Shown: positions 8,388 to 17,282 of the stretch, one piece after another
Layout of the letters: each line of letters starts with the position of its first letter
Position numbering within the stretch: the stretch's first letter is position 1
From: Lachnospiraceae bacterium A4
GTDB lineage: Bacteria > Bacillota > Clostridia > Lachnospirales > Lachnospiraceae
DNA length: 64,000 bases
Reading direction: 5' to 3'
Assembly (NCBI GenBank): GCA_000403215.2
Contig: KE159560.1
Span: 353,269-417,268, forward strand
The notes under the pieces: model-generated
Databases searched by the model: none
Told to the model about the DNA's origin: nothing
The model's input: the letters and a program-made list of their open reading frames with translations, nothing else
Made by a program: the position numbers and the translations under genes

Positions 8388-9944
8388 CTATTCACTTTTT
8401 TCGATCTTACAGCTATGTTTTTTTGTGGTTCTGTCATAACCGATTCCAACCAGCAGAACCTGACTGGCATACTTCCTTGCTTTTTCTAAATAATTACGGC
8501 TCTTAATCTGCGCAATCGCACTTTCACAGGTGTCATCTACTTTGAGTTCCAGTATGATTGCCGGCTTTCCGTGCTTTTTGGGCAAAAACAGATAATCACA
8601 GTATCCTTTTCCACTCTTTGCCTCCCGCTCAACAATAAAATCCTTTCGTGCATACAGATAACAAAGCGTAACGACACATGACAATGCATTCTCATCATTG
8701 TACTGCAAAAAAGGAATCTCCCTGTCATGAACATGCTCTAGCATCTGTGCGACTTTGTCCGGTGCTTCTGCCAAGGTCGCTTCTACCATCTGCCGTGAAC
8801 TGTCCACAATCTCCTTGATTTCCCCCATACTGTCCCGCGCAAGCACTCTTTGGTATTTTTCCATCAGCTCGTGGTTGGGTATGCGCAGATGCCCGTCATA
8901 ATAAGCAAGAAACCCATAAACCACCATCGCAGATAATATTTCATTCCTTGTATTGAGCTGCAATTCCGATGCGCTGTATCCGTCCAGCTCCGCTTCGACA
9001 GGGATTCCCGCCGTCATTTTCACGAGATCTTCTCTCACAGCCGCCGTATTGTGCTCAATGCAATTAGCAATCTCATTCATCGGTCCGGTCTCCGTCCAAT
9101 AGTTCAGACACACACCGCGCGACAATGCTTTCACCACAGAACGCGGATTAAACAGACTCTCACCATTATGAAAGTAATAACCATCATACCATTTTTTCAG
9201 TTCCTCAAAGGATACTGTCTTTGCGTGCTTTATACATAGCAAACGTACCTCCTCCTCAGAAAATCCAAAAAACTGATCATAGACGGTATCGTTCATAAAA
9301 TTGTATTCATCAAACATATTTAATTCAGACCCGCTGGAATATTTTGCTACCGGAAGCACGCCTGTCATATACGCAAGTTCCACATAGGGCTGGTCTTTCA
9401 ACAGATTTTTTAGGAACGAAAGATAAGCGTACTTGTCCGCATCTGTCATAAAATCCTGATGAAATACAGAATCCCACTCATCTAAGATAAAAATAAAGGA
9501 AGCCTTGCTGGCCCGAAACATCTGGCTGATAGAAGAATACTTTTTCCTGCCAAGCGCCGGAAATGCTTCCTGTAAATCCTCCCGCAGTCCTTCTATAAAC
9601 GCAGCAATGTATTCCTGATAACTACTGCAAAAATCAGGAAGCCTGCTCATGTCAGCAAAAATCACGTTATGATGATTCCTGTGCCTTTGGCACTCCTTCA
9701 CCGCTGCAATGCGCAACTGCTCAAATAAGGCAGCGCTCTCCACGCCTTTTGTATAATATGCGCCGAGCATCTGCGCATTCATGGATTTGCCAAACCGCCG
9801 CGGGCGCGTGATGCACAAATACCCGCTGTTTGTGCCGATTTTGCTTGCTACAGCATCAATCAGCATACTCTTATCTACAAAAATATCATTTCTCACTGCC
9901 TTCTGGAACAACAGATAAGGTTCCTCTGTATTGAAATAATTCAT
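8388..9944 (-). CDS. AAA-ATPase-like / PD-(D/E)XK nuclease fusion (DUF1703 type)
   Basis: A 518-residue protein. The N-terminus has TRPRRFGKS, a Walker A-like loop, near 45 and a Walker B-like FILDEWDSVF near 150. The C-terminal region carries a PD-(D/E)XK nuclease signature (CDYLF, then IILELKVD near 465). This is the abundant AAA_31-like/DUF1703 family of Clostridia and Bacteroidetes gut genomes; members are multicopy and their role is unsettled. It is a single gene downstream of the two-component operon on the opposite side of a terminator. Confidence 0.85.
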   Translation of the reverse strand: MNYFNTEEPYLLFQKAVRNDIFVDKSMLIDAVASKIGTNSGYLCITRPRRFGKSMNAQMLGAYYTKGVESAALFEQLRIAAVKECQRHRNHHNVIFADMSRLPDFCSSYQEYIAAFIEGLREDLQEAFPALGRKKYSSISQMFRASKASFIFILDEWDSVFHQDFMTDADKYAYLSFLKNLLKDQPYVELAYMTGVLPVAKYSSGSELNMFDEYNFMNDTVYDQFFGFSEEEVRLLCIKHAKTVSFEELKKWYDGYYFHNGESLFNPRSVVKALSRGVCLNYWTETGPMNEIANCIEHNTAAVREDLVKMTAGIPVEAELDGYSASELQLNTRNEILSAMVVYGFLAYYDGHLRIPNHELMEKYQRVLARDSMGEIKEIVDSSRQMVEATLAEAPDKVAQMLEHVHDREIPFLQYNDENALSCVVTLCYLYARKDFIVEREAKSGKGYCDYLFLPKKHGKPAIILELKVDDTCESAIAQIKSRNYLEKARKYASQVLLVGIGYDRTTKKHSCKIEKSE

Positions 9945-9974
9945 AGCGCCCTCCCTCCTGATATGCTTTCCAGC

Positions 9975-10009
9975 AAAAGGAAATTGCAGATTCCTCGCAA
10001 TTTCCTTTT
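9975..10009. terminator. intrinsic terminator hairpin
   Basis: AAAAGGAAATTGC, an 8-nt loop and GCAATTTCCTTTT form a long stem flanked by A and T runs, so it could work in both directions. On the minus strand it follows the stop of the gene ending at 10022. Confidence 0.75.
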
Positions 10010-10021
10010 GTAAGCTTTTGT

Positions 10022-10396
10022 TTATTTCCTGCTTGTGCTGCCGAATGTGTCATCATATATATTCTGCGTGTTATTGGTCAGCACACTCAGTTTTTCGTTT
10101 GTCTCCCGCAGATGATCGATCTGCGCGATGTTTTTATCTGGCTCTGCCAGCAATTCTGCCAGCTCGTCAAGTTCACACAGCTCAAGTTCACTCAAAGTCT
10201 GTATTCCTCCCCGCAGGTATAATGGCTGGTACGAATAAAAGATTTCATTGTTCATCAAGGCATGGAAATCCATAAACAAATACTCACAGACTCCCTCCAG
10301 TATATTGGGCGAAAACACGTCTAATTTTTTCTGGAGTGTATTTTTTCTCAAGCCAAGCCATGCCTCCGAAGCGGTCACAAACTTTCGGCGCGGCAA
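10022..10396 (-). CDS. hypothetical protein, N-terminus uncertain
   Basis: An unrecognised protein of about 124 residues with an acidic helical middle (SELELCELDELAELLAEP). The first usable start is a TTG at 10396 with no good ribosome binding site. The open frame continues upstream for about 17 codons (KLHECEQRFGYSQFDLP) to a TAA without any ATG. It may therefore be a 5'-truncated gene. A terminator follows it. Confidence 0.4.
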   Translation of the reverse strand: MPRRKFVTASEAWLGLRKNTLQKKLDVFSPNILEGVCEYLFMDFHALMNNEIFYSYQPLYLRGGIQTLSELELCELDELAELLAEPDKNIAQIDHLRETNEKLSVLTNNTQNIYDDTFGSTSRK

Positions 10397-10584
10397 GTCA
10401 AACTGGCTGTAGCCAAAACGCTGTTCACATTCATGTAATTTTCTATTTCCTCCTACTGTTTTTTAAGTAGGCGCCTGCTCTGATTTTATCCTATCAAATT
10501 AAAAAAATCACGTCAATGAAATATTTTCATATCAACAGCACAGAACTGATCGCTGCACTTGGCATTTTTTCCGTATGAAACTTT

Positions 10585-10797
10585 TTATTTTAATGGTGCT
10601 TCTGTGGTTTCTTCCGATGCCGCTTCTGTTTGCTGAGCAGCAGGTTTGGGTTGTATCCGTCTCAACATCGTCAATTTTTTGGCTCTCCGGCATTTTTCAC
10701 AATACATGGAACGTAACCGGGTGTTTTTTGGTACCTCCACTTTTGTCTTACAGTTTGGACAGATATATTGAGCCATCTCTTTCTTTTCACGCTTCAT
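10585..10797 (-). CDS. small zinc-ribbon protein
   Basis: A 70-residue protein with two CxxC knuckles (YICPNCKTKV and MYCEKCRRA) about 20 residues apart, consistent with one zinc ribbon. A low-complexity Ala/Glu/Thr tail follows. The ribosome binding site is weak for both the ATG at 10797 and the one at 10776. No function can be assigned. Confidence 0.5.
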   Translation of the reverse strand: MKREKKEMAQYICPNCKTKVEVPKNTRLRSMYCEKCRRAKKLTMLRRIQPKPAAQQTEAASEETTEAPLK

Positions 10798-10827
10798 ATT
10801 GTTTCATCTTTCTTATTTTTATGGTGC

Positions 10828-10977
10828 TTAGGAATTGTAGGAAAATAAGTGATGCAGATTGCGCAGGATATTTTTTCGAGATGAAATTTAAAGCAATTGT
10901 CAAAAAACGTAGGCGTAGCGGGCTACGGCGAGGCCTTTTGGCATACATAATCGGAGAAATATCCAAGTCAAGATGCA
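10828..10977. mobile_element. MITE copy 1, right end degenerate
   Basis: Matches the 164-bp hairpin element at 11861-12024 over nearly its whole length. It shares the left end TTAGGAATTGTAGGAAAATA and the central palindrome GTAGGCGTAGC/GGCTACG. The right terminal repeat has decayed after AAGATGC. It carries no gene; apparent frames across it are artefacts. Confidence 0.75.
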
Positions 10978-11126
10978 AAAACACAATCCTGTCATATCAA
11001 AAAAACCATAGCAACAATATCAACTGTGCTATAATACAATATATTTTTTCACGCTGATACCTCCAAATCCGATTTGTACTCCTAACAGAATACCACAATC
11101 ACACTCATATTTCTATCAAATTTCCA

Positions 11127-11345
11127 TTAAATTTCTTCCTCCCTCCGCTTAGTCCTGTTTTGTTGTCTGTTATTCTGTCGGCTCTCGTTCTGAAGCTCTC
11201 TCTCAAGATTTTTCCTGTTATAACTGATTACCTTGGCATACGCTAATTCTGTGTCTGTCTTGATCTGCTCTTTGCTTATACTGTTACACTCGGATTGCAA
11301 GGATTGAATCTCGTTTGACAGTTCCTTTAATCGGTTTAGTGTCTG
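11127..11345 (-). pseudogene. C-terminal remnant of a coiled-coil protein (relaxase-like?)
   Basis: An open frame of about 72 codons without a start codon. It encodes a strongly charged helical tail (RLKELSNEIQ ... YNRKNLERELQNESRQNNR ... TKRREEEI). Tails like this occur at the C-terminus of mobilisation relaxases, but no catalytic part is present, so the assignment is tentative. The frame runs into a stop at its 5' end. Confidence 0.4.
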
Positions 11346-11431
11346 TTAAGATAATCGCTACCTAAAGGTAAACAATATTCCATTTTCATTTCATTTTTCT
11401 GTTCTAATTTTCCCTGGCACATGGAAGTTGT

Positions 11432-11671
11432 TTATTTATCTGATTTTGAAAAAACTCCCCATAGAGAGAATATTACACCTGTTGTTAGCAAAACAGCACC
11501 TATAATCAGAACTGGAAATAAACCCATATTAGATACCGTTTGCCAATATCTTCCCAACTCAGTATGCCACTCTGTTGTATTTTCCATGCCCAGACTTGCA
11601 ATTAAAGATGAACAGCACAGCATCAATGCTCCAGTAAGTTCAAACCCTATTCCTGCAATTATTTTTTTCAT
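11432..11671 (-). CDS. small two-segment membrane protein
   Basis: 79 residues with two hydrophobic segments (about 4-24 and 50-72) and a short basic tail. The ATG at 11671 has GGCGG about 10 nt upstream. It is not recognised and stands alone between the relaxase-like remnant and a MITE. Confidence 0.5.
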   Translation of the reverse strand: MKKIIAGIGFELTGALMLCCSSLIASLGMENTTEWHTELGRYWQTVSNMGLFPVLIIGAVLLTTGVIFSLWGVFSKSDK

Positions 11672-11860
11672 AGTTATAATCCGCCTTTCTGCGAAAGGCA
11701 CCAATGCGTCATGAAACGTGTTGGCTAACTTCGCTTTCCTAATTTATCTTCCTTCTGTTATTATCTTCTTATAAGACTGACACACTACAGAACACGCGGA
11801 GGTGAGTGGCGGGGCTGTATAGCGGCGACCTCGCATTTTTATATGTTGTCGGTCATCTGT

Positions 11861-12024
11861 TAAGGAATTGTAGGAAAATAAGTGATGCAGATTGCGTAGG
11901 ATATTTCTTCGATTATGCATGACAAAAAACGTAGGCGTAGCGGGCTACGGCGAGGCTTTTGGGCATGCATAATCGGAGAAATAGCCAAGTCAAGATGCGT
12001 CAGTTATTTTTCTACAGTTCCTTA
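11861..12024. mobile_element. MITE copy 2, complete hairpin element
   Basis: 164 bp. The left end TAAGGAATTGTAG and the right end CTACAGTTCCTTA are terminal inverted repeats that match at about 25 of 29 positions. The inner parts are also complementary (GATTATGCATG with CATGCATAATC), so the whole element folds into one long hairpin around GTAGGCGTAGCGGGCTAC. It has no coding capacity. An incomplete copy lies at 10828-10977. Confidence 0.85.
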
Positions 12025-12142
12025 CCGCAGCCCGTAAACTTATCTCTTCCAAAGTCGACTCGATTTTGCCGGATGACCAGTCACTGTCAGTCTTATAAAT
12101 ATAATGTTTCAGGAGGTTATTTTATTGTCGTTTAAAATCCTA

Positions 12143-13395
12143 ACACGACTTTACAACTTTATAAATGATACCCTTGTTGCTGAATCAACTGTTTTAGAGC
12201 ATTAATTATTGTATTTGATTTTATGCGGGTTTCGATATTTTCCACGAAAGTGGTATAAAATACCTGTTCCCGGATCTGTCCGCTAAGAGCAAACCGAAAC
12301 TCCTGTACGCTTTCTGCGCGGTATTTTGAAAATGCCTCATCCTGATACGGCAGTATTTTCATGGCACAATAGGCGACGTTAATCAGATTGACCAGCATTT
12401 CAATCCCTTTACGGCTCCGCACCATGTAACTGCATGCGGTCGCTTCCCGTCCGGTTTAACGGGGATTTTTCCTGCCACGCGCAAAAAATCTGGAGCTGTT
12501 CCGGTAAAATTGTGCTAAAAAACAGGCGCCGGCTGCCAGAATCTTTTTTCGGCGCTGTCACGTATGCCATATTCCCGGATAGTTCGGGAGCCAGGTCATA
12601 AATGACGGAGTCAGCCCTGGCACTGCCAATAAGGTCAAGGTTTTTGTATTCCTCCACAAGACATACAAGGTCTTTCTTGACATACCAGCTGTCACACAGG
12701 ATGATAACATTTTTCTTCCTGGCAGGTTCCGGCATTGCCTGGCGTACCATTGATGCAGCAAGCTTCAGTTTGGATTCGCTGCCCAGCCACATACGGTAAC
12801 CCAGTGGGACGGAAACATAACGGATCCGGTTCTGGTTCCACACAGGCACGCAGAGCATGATGCTTACAAAACAATGCCCGTTGAGATAATTTGAGCCATT
12901 GTGTGCCGCATGGTCAAAAAGTTTTGATACATCCTCAAATTTCTTTCCTGATTTGGGAACCATGGTGTCATCAATACACAGAAAGACCGGCTGGGAACCG
13001 AGATCCAGGGGTATAAGGTTCAGGGCAGTGCGGGCGGTGATGTTCATAAACCTGCTATAATCTATATTTGCGTAGGAACAGGCATAATAAAAAGCATTCA
13101 GCGATTTATCCGTAATTTTTGACAGAAAATGTCTGTAAAGGAAACGGATGGAACCAGCTGATTCCAAAGCGATCACGGCAAGCAGGGAAAAGGAACAGGT
13201 TTCTGGCGGTCGTGACCTTGTACGTTAAACTTATTATACGATGAAAACAACATAAATGGTAGACTTTATAAATATTTTTCTGTTTATTTTGTTGCTATTT
13301 ATGTCACTCTCTTTCGTAAGGATTTATTTGCAAACTTATAATACTACGAAATGTGCCTTGTGCGTTACTTTTTTTCAAAAGTTGTAAAGTGGTGT
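12143..13395 (-). mobile_element. degenerate insertion sequence with DDE transposase
   Basis: Terminal inverted repeats are visible: left ACACGACTTTACAACTTT (12143-12160), and right, read on the other strand, ACACCACTTTACAACTTT (13395-13378), a 17/18 match. The single gene inside is broken. Target duplication is not clear. Confidence 0.75.
12159..13176 (-). pseudogene. broken DDE transposase (IS4/IS701-like superfamily)
   Basis: The first part carries the DDE-type stretch FLCIDDTMVPKSGKKF and, later, IILCDSWYVKK. It runs to DRMQ, changes frame (stop at 12409), and resumes as SYMVRSRKGIEMLVNL in another frame to a stop at 12159. The segment normally linking these parts, including the glutamate region, appears deleted at about 12420-12435. 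The 5' end is also short for the family. It is almost certainly inactive. Confidence 0.8.
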
Positions 13396-13459
13396 AATAA
13401 ATATAGGGGAACTGAAAAATATGCTTTTTCAGTTCCTATCGTACTCTATAAGAGTCAAT

Positions 13460-13696
13460 CTAGCCTACAACAGCAATTACATTTCCATCTTTCAAAATGC
13501 AGGCAACAGCCTTCCCTTCCCCTATAAGTTCTGCGCTACTACTGAGAATATTCTTACCTGCATTATCTGGTATTTCCAGTAAGACCTTATATTCCCATTT
13601 ATAAGTGCCATTGAGATGCTTAATAAATATCTGCTCCAATTCCTTTATGCTTATTTCCTTTGCTGGCAGCCAGGAAAGCACATTTAAAACTATCAT
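13460..13696 (-). CDS. hypothetical small protein of cluster I
   Basis: 78 residues, beginning MIVLNVLSWLPAK and ending in a beta-rich tail (KNILSSSAELIGEGKAVACIL). The start at 13696 is supported by AAGGA 8 nt upstream. It is the last gene of cluster I and lies directly after an R1 element. No family was recognised. Confidence 0.5.
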   Translation of the reverse strand: MIVLNVLSWLPAKEISIKELEQIFIKHLNGTYKWEYKVLLEIPDNAGKNILSSSAELIGEGKAVACILKDGNVIAVVG

Positions 13697-13720
13697 CCTA
13701 TCATTCCTTACCCATATATT

Positions 13721-13796
13721 TCCCCGATTCCCCAATCTGCCGAAAAGCCGGGGAGGCCTGTCCTGCCTTGTTAGGCTGTGGCATCGGAGCTATGCC
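13721..13796 (-). repeat. R1 element (copy a)
   Basis: Minus strand: CTCCGATGCC ... CCGGC-TTTT-CGG ... ATTGGGG. Its outer stem uses G-U pairs where other copies have CCCCAAT/ATTGGGG. It starts 15 nt after the stop of the gene ending at 13811 and lies just before the gene starting at 13696. Confidence 0.6.
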
Positions 13797-13810
13797 GTCC
13801 GAAAGACCAA

Positions 13811-14248
13811 CTAACAATTTATATTTTCTTTTTCGCAGTCTTTCAAGAAAAATCGTAATGACATAACTGTAACCGCAACTTTGTATTTTATATCTTCTGA
13901 CACTTTCCTGGGTGGATTTGATAACATCCTCTCAATATTCTCTACCTCTACCCCTGCCATTTTCGCCACTGCCCGTTTAGACAGACCATGATAGGAAACA
14001 AGCACTTTCAAGAATGCGCATAACTTTAAGTCTTTATCCTCCACAGCACTAAGATAAAGGAACGTAATCTTATTAAAGATGTTGAAACGGTATATAGAAT
14101 CTTCTGGCAAAAAGCCAATATCTCCCTCCGACAGTTTCCTTATCTGCTCCACGGACAACTGCAAATATTTAGAAAGTGTATCCATACTGAACTCGTATAT
14201 ATCGAGAAGTTCTTTCAGTTGATCTGCCACATTATCTCTTTGATTCAT
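13811..14248 (-). CDS. helix-turn-helix protein of cluster I
   Basis: 145 residues, helical. The N-terminal part contains SMDTLSKYLQLSVEQIRKLSEG and the middle SKRAVAKMAGVEVENIERML; both look like helix-turn-helix units. The ATG follows AGAGGT. It could be a regulator of the surrounding paralogue cluster. It sits between two R1 elements, downstream of the FDAKA-ending gene. No exact family was recognised. Confidence 0.6.
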   Translation of the reverse strand: MNQRDNVADQLKELLDIYEFSMDTLSKYLQLSVEQIRKLSEGDIGFLPEDSIYRFNIFNKITFLYLSAVEDKDLKLCAFLKVLVSYHGLSKRAVAKMAGVEVENIERMLSNPPRKVSEDIKYKVAVTVMSLRFFLKDCEKENINC

Positions 14249-14298
14249 ATCATTTTACCTCTTAATTTTATTTGATACCTACCATTCATCAAGCTTCT

Positions 14299-14365
14299 CC
14301 CTAACCCGCCGGAACGCCGGGAATGCCTGCCCTGCCGTGTCGGACTATGGCTTATTGGGGATAAG
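14299..14365 (-). repeat. R1 element (copy b)
   Basis: Minus strand: ATCCCCAATAAGCCATAG ... CCGGCG-TT-CCGG ... GTTAGGGA. The outer stem is kept by compensating T-A and G-U pairs. It starts about 23 nt after the stop of the gene ending at 14388 and precedes the helix-turn-helix gene. Confidence 0.65.
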
Positions 14366-14387
14366 AAACCGCAGAATTCATTTCCTG

Positions 14388-14993
14388 CTATGCTTTTGCG
14401 TCAAAACTATACTGCGGATTTTCCACATTAACCGCTTCTTCACCCGCCAGCGGAATGCCCCTCTTTGCGTTTCCCCATGCCTCGTTATAAATCATGCACG
14501 TTTCCGTCTGTCTGGCAGCCTCCGCATTGGTGGTATACATCGTCCACCCATTATTGGAATAAGTCGCTACCATTTCTCCGCTATTATCGTAAAACTCTAT
14601 GTAATCGCTGTTGCCCGATGGCAGTTTCTGATATTTCACTTTCCCTTCCAGCAGCGTTGCCACAAAGTCTATCGGCTTAAGCACATTCTGCCTGTTCCCC
14701 GAAACGGTTTTCAGGCCGGAAGAGATGATCCCCTTTCTGTCTGGGGACACTTCCGATGTGTAGCTTTTCATCAGCCTGTTAAAACCTTCGGATTTGTTCT
14801 GGAACTGCCCTTTTGCAAAATCCTCATATGCCTGTTCCCGAATCTGCTTCCGGTATTCCTCATCACTGATGCCGCTTTTCTTTTTGGAGAAAACATATTT
14901 ATCATTAAAGTCGGGCAGATGGATACCGCCTATGCTTCCTGTTCCTAGAAAATATCTGTTCTGCAATGAAACATTGGACGAACTGACCTGCAT
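14388..14993 (-). CDS. cluster I paralogue ending in FDAKA
   Basis: 201 residues, soluble, with no signal peptide. It has a glycine-rich N-terminus (TGSIGGIHLPDFNDKY), a charged helical region (DEEYRKQIREQAYEDFAKGQ), a beta-rich part (KLPSGNSDYIEFYD, MVATYSNNGWTMYTT) and the C-terminal motif SFDAKA. A nearly identical protein is encoded at 58075-58680, implying recent duplication or strong constraint. The ATG has AGGAGGG 7 nt upstream. The function is unknown. Confidence 0.75.
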   Translation of the reverse strand: MQVSSSNVSLQNRYFLGTGSIGGIHLPDFNDKYVFSKKKSGISDEEYRKQIREQAYEDFAKGQFQNKSEGFNRLMKSYTSEVSPDRKGIISSGLKTVSGNRQNVLKPIDFVATLLEGKVKYQKLPSGNSDYIEFYDNSGEMVATYSNNGWTMYTTNAEAARQTETCMIYNEAWGNAKRGIPLAGEEAVNVENPQYSFDAKA

Positions 14994-15018
14994 TATTTCA
15001 CCCTCCTCTGTAAATCTA

Positions 15019-15516
15019 TTATAACTGCTCCAATTTCTCCAAAAACGCCCTGTAAAATTCTCCCTCTTTGATGCGGGCCTGCTGGACCTCTATGCTCCTG
15101 GGCGTATATACCCTTGGATGCTCCAAATCGTACAGTGCCTCTTTCGTTGCCTGGATTGCAGATTCCACTGTGCTTCCAAGAATGTCAAAATTCTCCGTTT
15201 CACCCTTAAGCTGTTTATTAAGCCGATGCACCATCATCTGCGATATGTGGCTCATCATTCCGTTGCCCCGGATTCCCATGCCATTCGCATTTACTTCTTT
15301 CGCCGCCTCCATCCACGCATCTTTCACTTCCTGCGGGGCGCCCCGACCGGCCATCTCAAAGGCTTTCTCGTCCTGGTCGGCTGCTCTGCCCTGCGCCGCC
15401 TTTTCTTCCACCGTTTCCATAAATCCCACCGTTCCGGGTTCCACACTTCTTTCCATCTTCCTTGCCGTATATCCTGTCAGCGAATATCCCGCTGTCCCTA
15501 TTCCATTTATGCTCAT
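15019..15516 (-). CDS. cluster I NGIG paralogue
   Basis: About 165 residues, starting MSINGIGTAGYSLTGY. It is mostly helical and ends EFYRAFLEKLEQL. It is a paralogue of the product of 31103-31528: both share the order EV..AW, a histidine region, LG[SD]SV, LE.P and a final FY..FLE.L. The start at 15516 (GGAGG upstream) is preferred to a TTG 6 nt earlier. No enzymatic motif is seen. Confidence 0.7.
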   Translation of the reverse strand: MSINGIGTAGYSLTGYTARKMERSVEPGTVGFMETVEEKAAQGRAADQDEKAFEMAGRGAPQEVKDAWMEAAKEVNANGMGIRGNGMMSHISQMMVHRLNKQLKGETENFDILGSTVESAIQATKEALYDLEHPRVYTPRSIEVQQARIKEGEFYRAFLEKLEQL

Positions 15517-15545
15517 CTCCAAATGTCCTCCATTATTTTTTATTG

Positions 15546-15595
15546 TAGCCCCTCTGTCAGTCAGACCATATCTGTTCTTGCACAGCTACCAGTAT
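15546..15595 (-). repeat. R2 leader element, degenerate
   Basis: Retains only the 3' hairpin part (on the minus strand, CTGACTGACAGAGGGGCTAC) upstream of the NGIG gene at 15516. The GGACTTA hairpin is not recognisable. Confidence 0.4.
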
Positions 15596-15616
15596 TCTTA
15601 AAGCTGCCCACGCTTT

Positions 15617-16852
15617 CTAAGCCTCCGTTGAAATATTCAACATTTCATCCGATACTGTATCCATTCCGGTATCATCAGATGGCATATTATTATCGGTATC
15701 ATGCTCTGAATTTTCATTTGGTGCTTCTGTCGGCTTGGAAATTTCCAAACTCATTGTAGTTTCCATTCCGCCAATACTCATTGTCATTACAAGCACCCTT
15801 GAACCATCTGGCTTAACAATAATATCTGTCTTTGATTCAGATTCCTGTTTATCTGCCTGCTCCAATTCCTCATCTGATAAGATTCTTTCAAATTCCAGTC
15901 CTCTTTCTTCAAAATATTTCTCCCACTTTGAATATTCCTTGATGTCTTTCGCTTCTATATACCCCTCCGCCATTGCATTCATAATTTCCATATACATATG
16001 CGTTGCCCCTATTGGATACATGACAGCCCAGCTCTTGGATGGATTGGCATCATCCATATAGTTCATCCCATTACAGGTAATCATCATGATTCCATCTTCT
16101 GTCCTGACAGCCTGACCTGCTACTTCGGCCTGTGCAAATCCCATTGCCACACTTTCTGATTTTATAAGGTTAGGATACTTTTCCTTATACATATCCGCTA
16201 GTTCCCGCAATTTCCCCATCTGCTGCTCATCGCTGACCATGAGCCATGAACCGCCGCCTTCGTTCCCTTTGATTTTCAGGCACTCTATTCCTGTAAACGC
16301 ATTCACCTCTATCGTGTATTTTTCATTTAAGGATGATGTAGGAATACTGTCTGCATTATCGACATTTAAAAACTGTGCCAATGTCTCCATAAGCTCACTG
16401 CCAGCGGGCACGACATCCATCAGCCCTCCCCTTGGGTCAGTCGCCACAATATAATTTTTACCCGAATTGCCATCTGTTTGTACCGATGTATTATTGGGGT
16501 CAAACTCAAATGATTTATCAAGTTTCTTATCATATATACGCCAATATCCAGATATCTCATCTGAAGGTTCAATTAAATACCGCTCACTCCCTACTTTTTC
16601 AACTGGCTGCTTTGTTTCTGCCTTAAGATTATTTGTATGAAATCTTGAACCCATACTGCCCATTATGGAATATGCATCATATGCAGAAAACCTTTCTCCT
16701 GCTTTTGAATCAATGAAATTTTTACCCAAACCCTCTCTCACCATATCTGCATCTGCCATCCTGCCTGCAAAGCCCGTTCCCAAACCATTCCTCTGTGCCT
16801 TTCCCATTTCACGCCATGCGGGAAAACCCACCCCTATTCCATTTACGCTCAT
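15617..16852 (-). CDS. cluster I NGIG paralogue, large
   Basis: 411 residues, starting MSVNGIGVGFPAWREMGKA. A beta-rich middle (SGYWRIYDKKLDKSFEFDPN, then KNYIVATDPRGGL) is followed by helices. The C-terminal tail is acidic and low-complexity. There are no membrane segments or signal peptide. The ATG has GGAGG 9 nt upstream. It resembles proteins I recall as DUF6033-like, unverified. The function is unknown. Confidence 0.7.
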   Translation of the reverse strand: MSVNGIGVGFPAWREMGKAQRNGLGTGFAGRMADADMVREGLGKNFIDSKAGERFSAYDAYSIMGSMGSRFHTNNLKAETKQPVEKVGSERYLIEPSDEISGYWRIYDKKLDKSFEFDPNNTSVQTDGNSGKNYIVATDPRGGLMDVVPAGSELMETLAQFLNVDNADSIPTSSLNEKYTIEVNAFTGIECLKIKGNEGGGSWLMVSDEQQMGKLRELADMYKEKYPNLIKSESVAMGFAQAEVAGQAVRTEDGIMMITCNGMNYMDDANPSKSWAVMYPIGATHMYMEIMNAMAEGYIEAKDIKEYSKWEKYFEERGLEFERILSDEELEQADKQESESKTDIIVKPDGSRVLVMTMSIGGMETTMSLEISKPTEAPNENSEHDTDNNMPSDDTGMDTVSDEMLNISTEA

Positions 16853-16884
16853 TTTTCAAATCCTCCATTGTCATCAATTATTTT

Positions 16885-16915
16885 ATAGCAGCCCCTCTGT
16901 CGTTCAGAGCCGCAT
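16885..16915 (-). repeat. R2 leader element, 3' half
   Basis: The hairpin with loop TGAACGACAGA lies about 30 nt upstream of the 16852 start. The 5' half is replaced by the remnant of a 36102-like gene. Confidence 0.45.
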
Positions 16916-17037
16916 CCTTTCCTTCCGCAGCTTTCTGCACCTCCTCCACAAAATTCCCTGTGCCTGCCACCCTTCTGCTACTGTTTGTGTAGGCATACGG
17001 ATTAACCCCCAATGCCGCTTACATTACCGATGCTCAT
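16905..17037 (-). pseudogene. N-terminal remnant of a 36102-like gene
   Basis: ATG at 17037. The sequence matches the first ~45 codons of the gene starting at 36102 (MSIGNVSG, then NPYAYTNSSRR and EEVQKAAEGKDA). An extra G in a GGGGG run shifts the frame after about 10 codons. The rest of the gene is missing. Confidence 0.8.
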
Positions 17038-17210
17038 ACCTGTCTCCTTTCCTGTAACATCACCGTTACACTGAACTCATTTTTCTTTATCTTGATATCT
17101 ACGTCCCCCATATATTCTTGCGCTTCCCTCTTTACATTGGAAAGCCCGAACCCGTGCATGGAACCTTTCTTTCCGAAAGGCTCTTTTTCTTTTGTAATAG
17201 GCTCTCGGAA
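17034..17210 (-). pseudogene. C-terminal remnant of an AgrC-like histidine kinase
   Basis: About 58 codons matching the end of the kinase at 36099-37526: GKKGSMHG.GLSNVK, then YMGDVDIKIKKNEFSV and MLQERRQV. Its stop overlaps the ATG of the 36102-like remnant exactly as in cluster II. It shows that cluster I once had the same kinase-paralogue junction. Confidence 0.8.
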
Positions 17211-17225
17211 TCATGAGCCTATATT

Positions 17226-17275
17226 AGTCGGTCAGAGCCGCGCCCGCTCCCTCGAATAAGTCCGAGCGGTTCATT
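17226..17275 (-). repeat. R2 leader element without a following gene
   Basis: Minus strand: CCGCTCGGACTTATTCGAGG-GAGCGG, then GCGGCTCTGACCGACTAATA. The first hairpin is intact. It now precedes only the kinase/36102-like remnant. Confidence 0.6.
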
Positions 17276-17282
17276 GCCTCAC

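Noticed and set aside
10787-10984. Minus-strand frame inside MITE copy 1
   Set aside because: It consists of MITE sequence; the other copy does not preserve the frame.
10575-11057. Long plus-strand open frame of 160 codons
   Set aside because: It overlaps the minus-strand zinc-ribbon gene and a MITE, and its product has no protein-like pattern.
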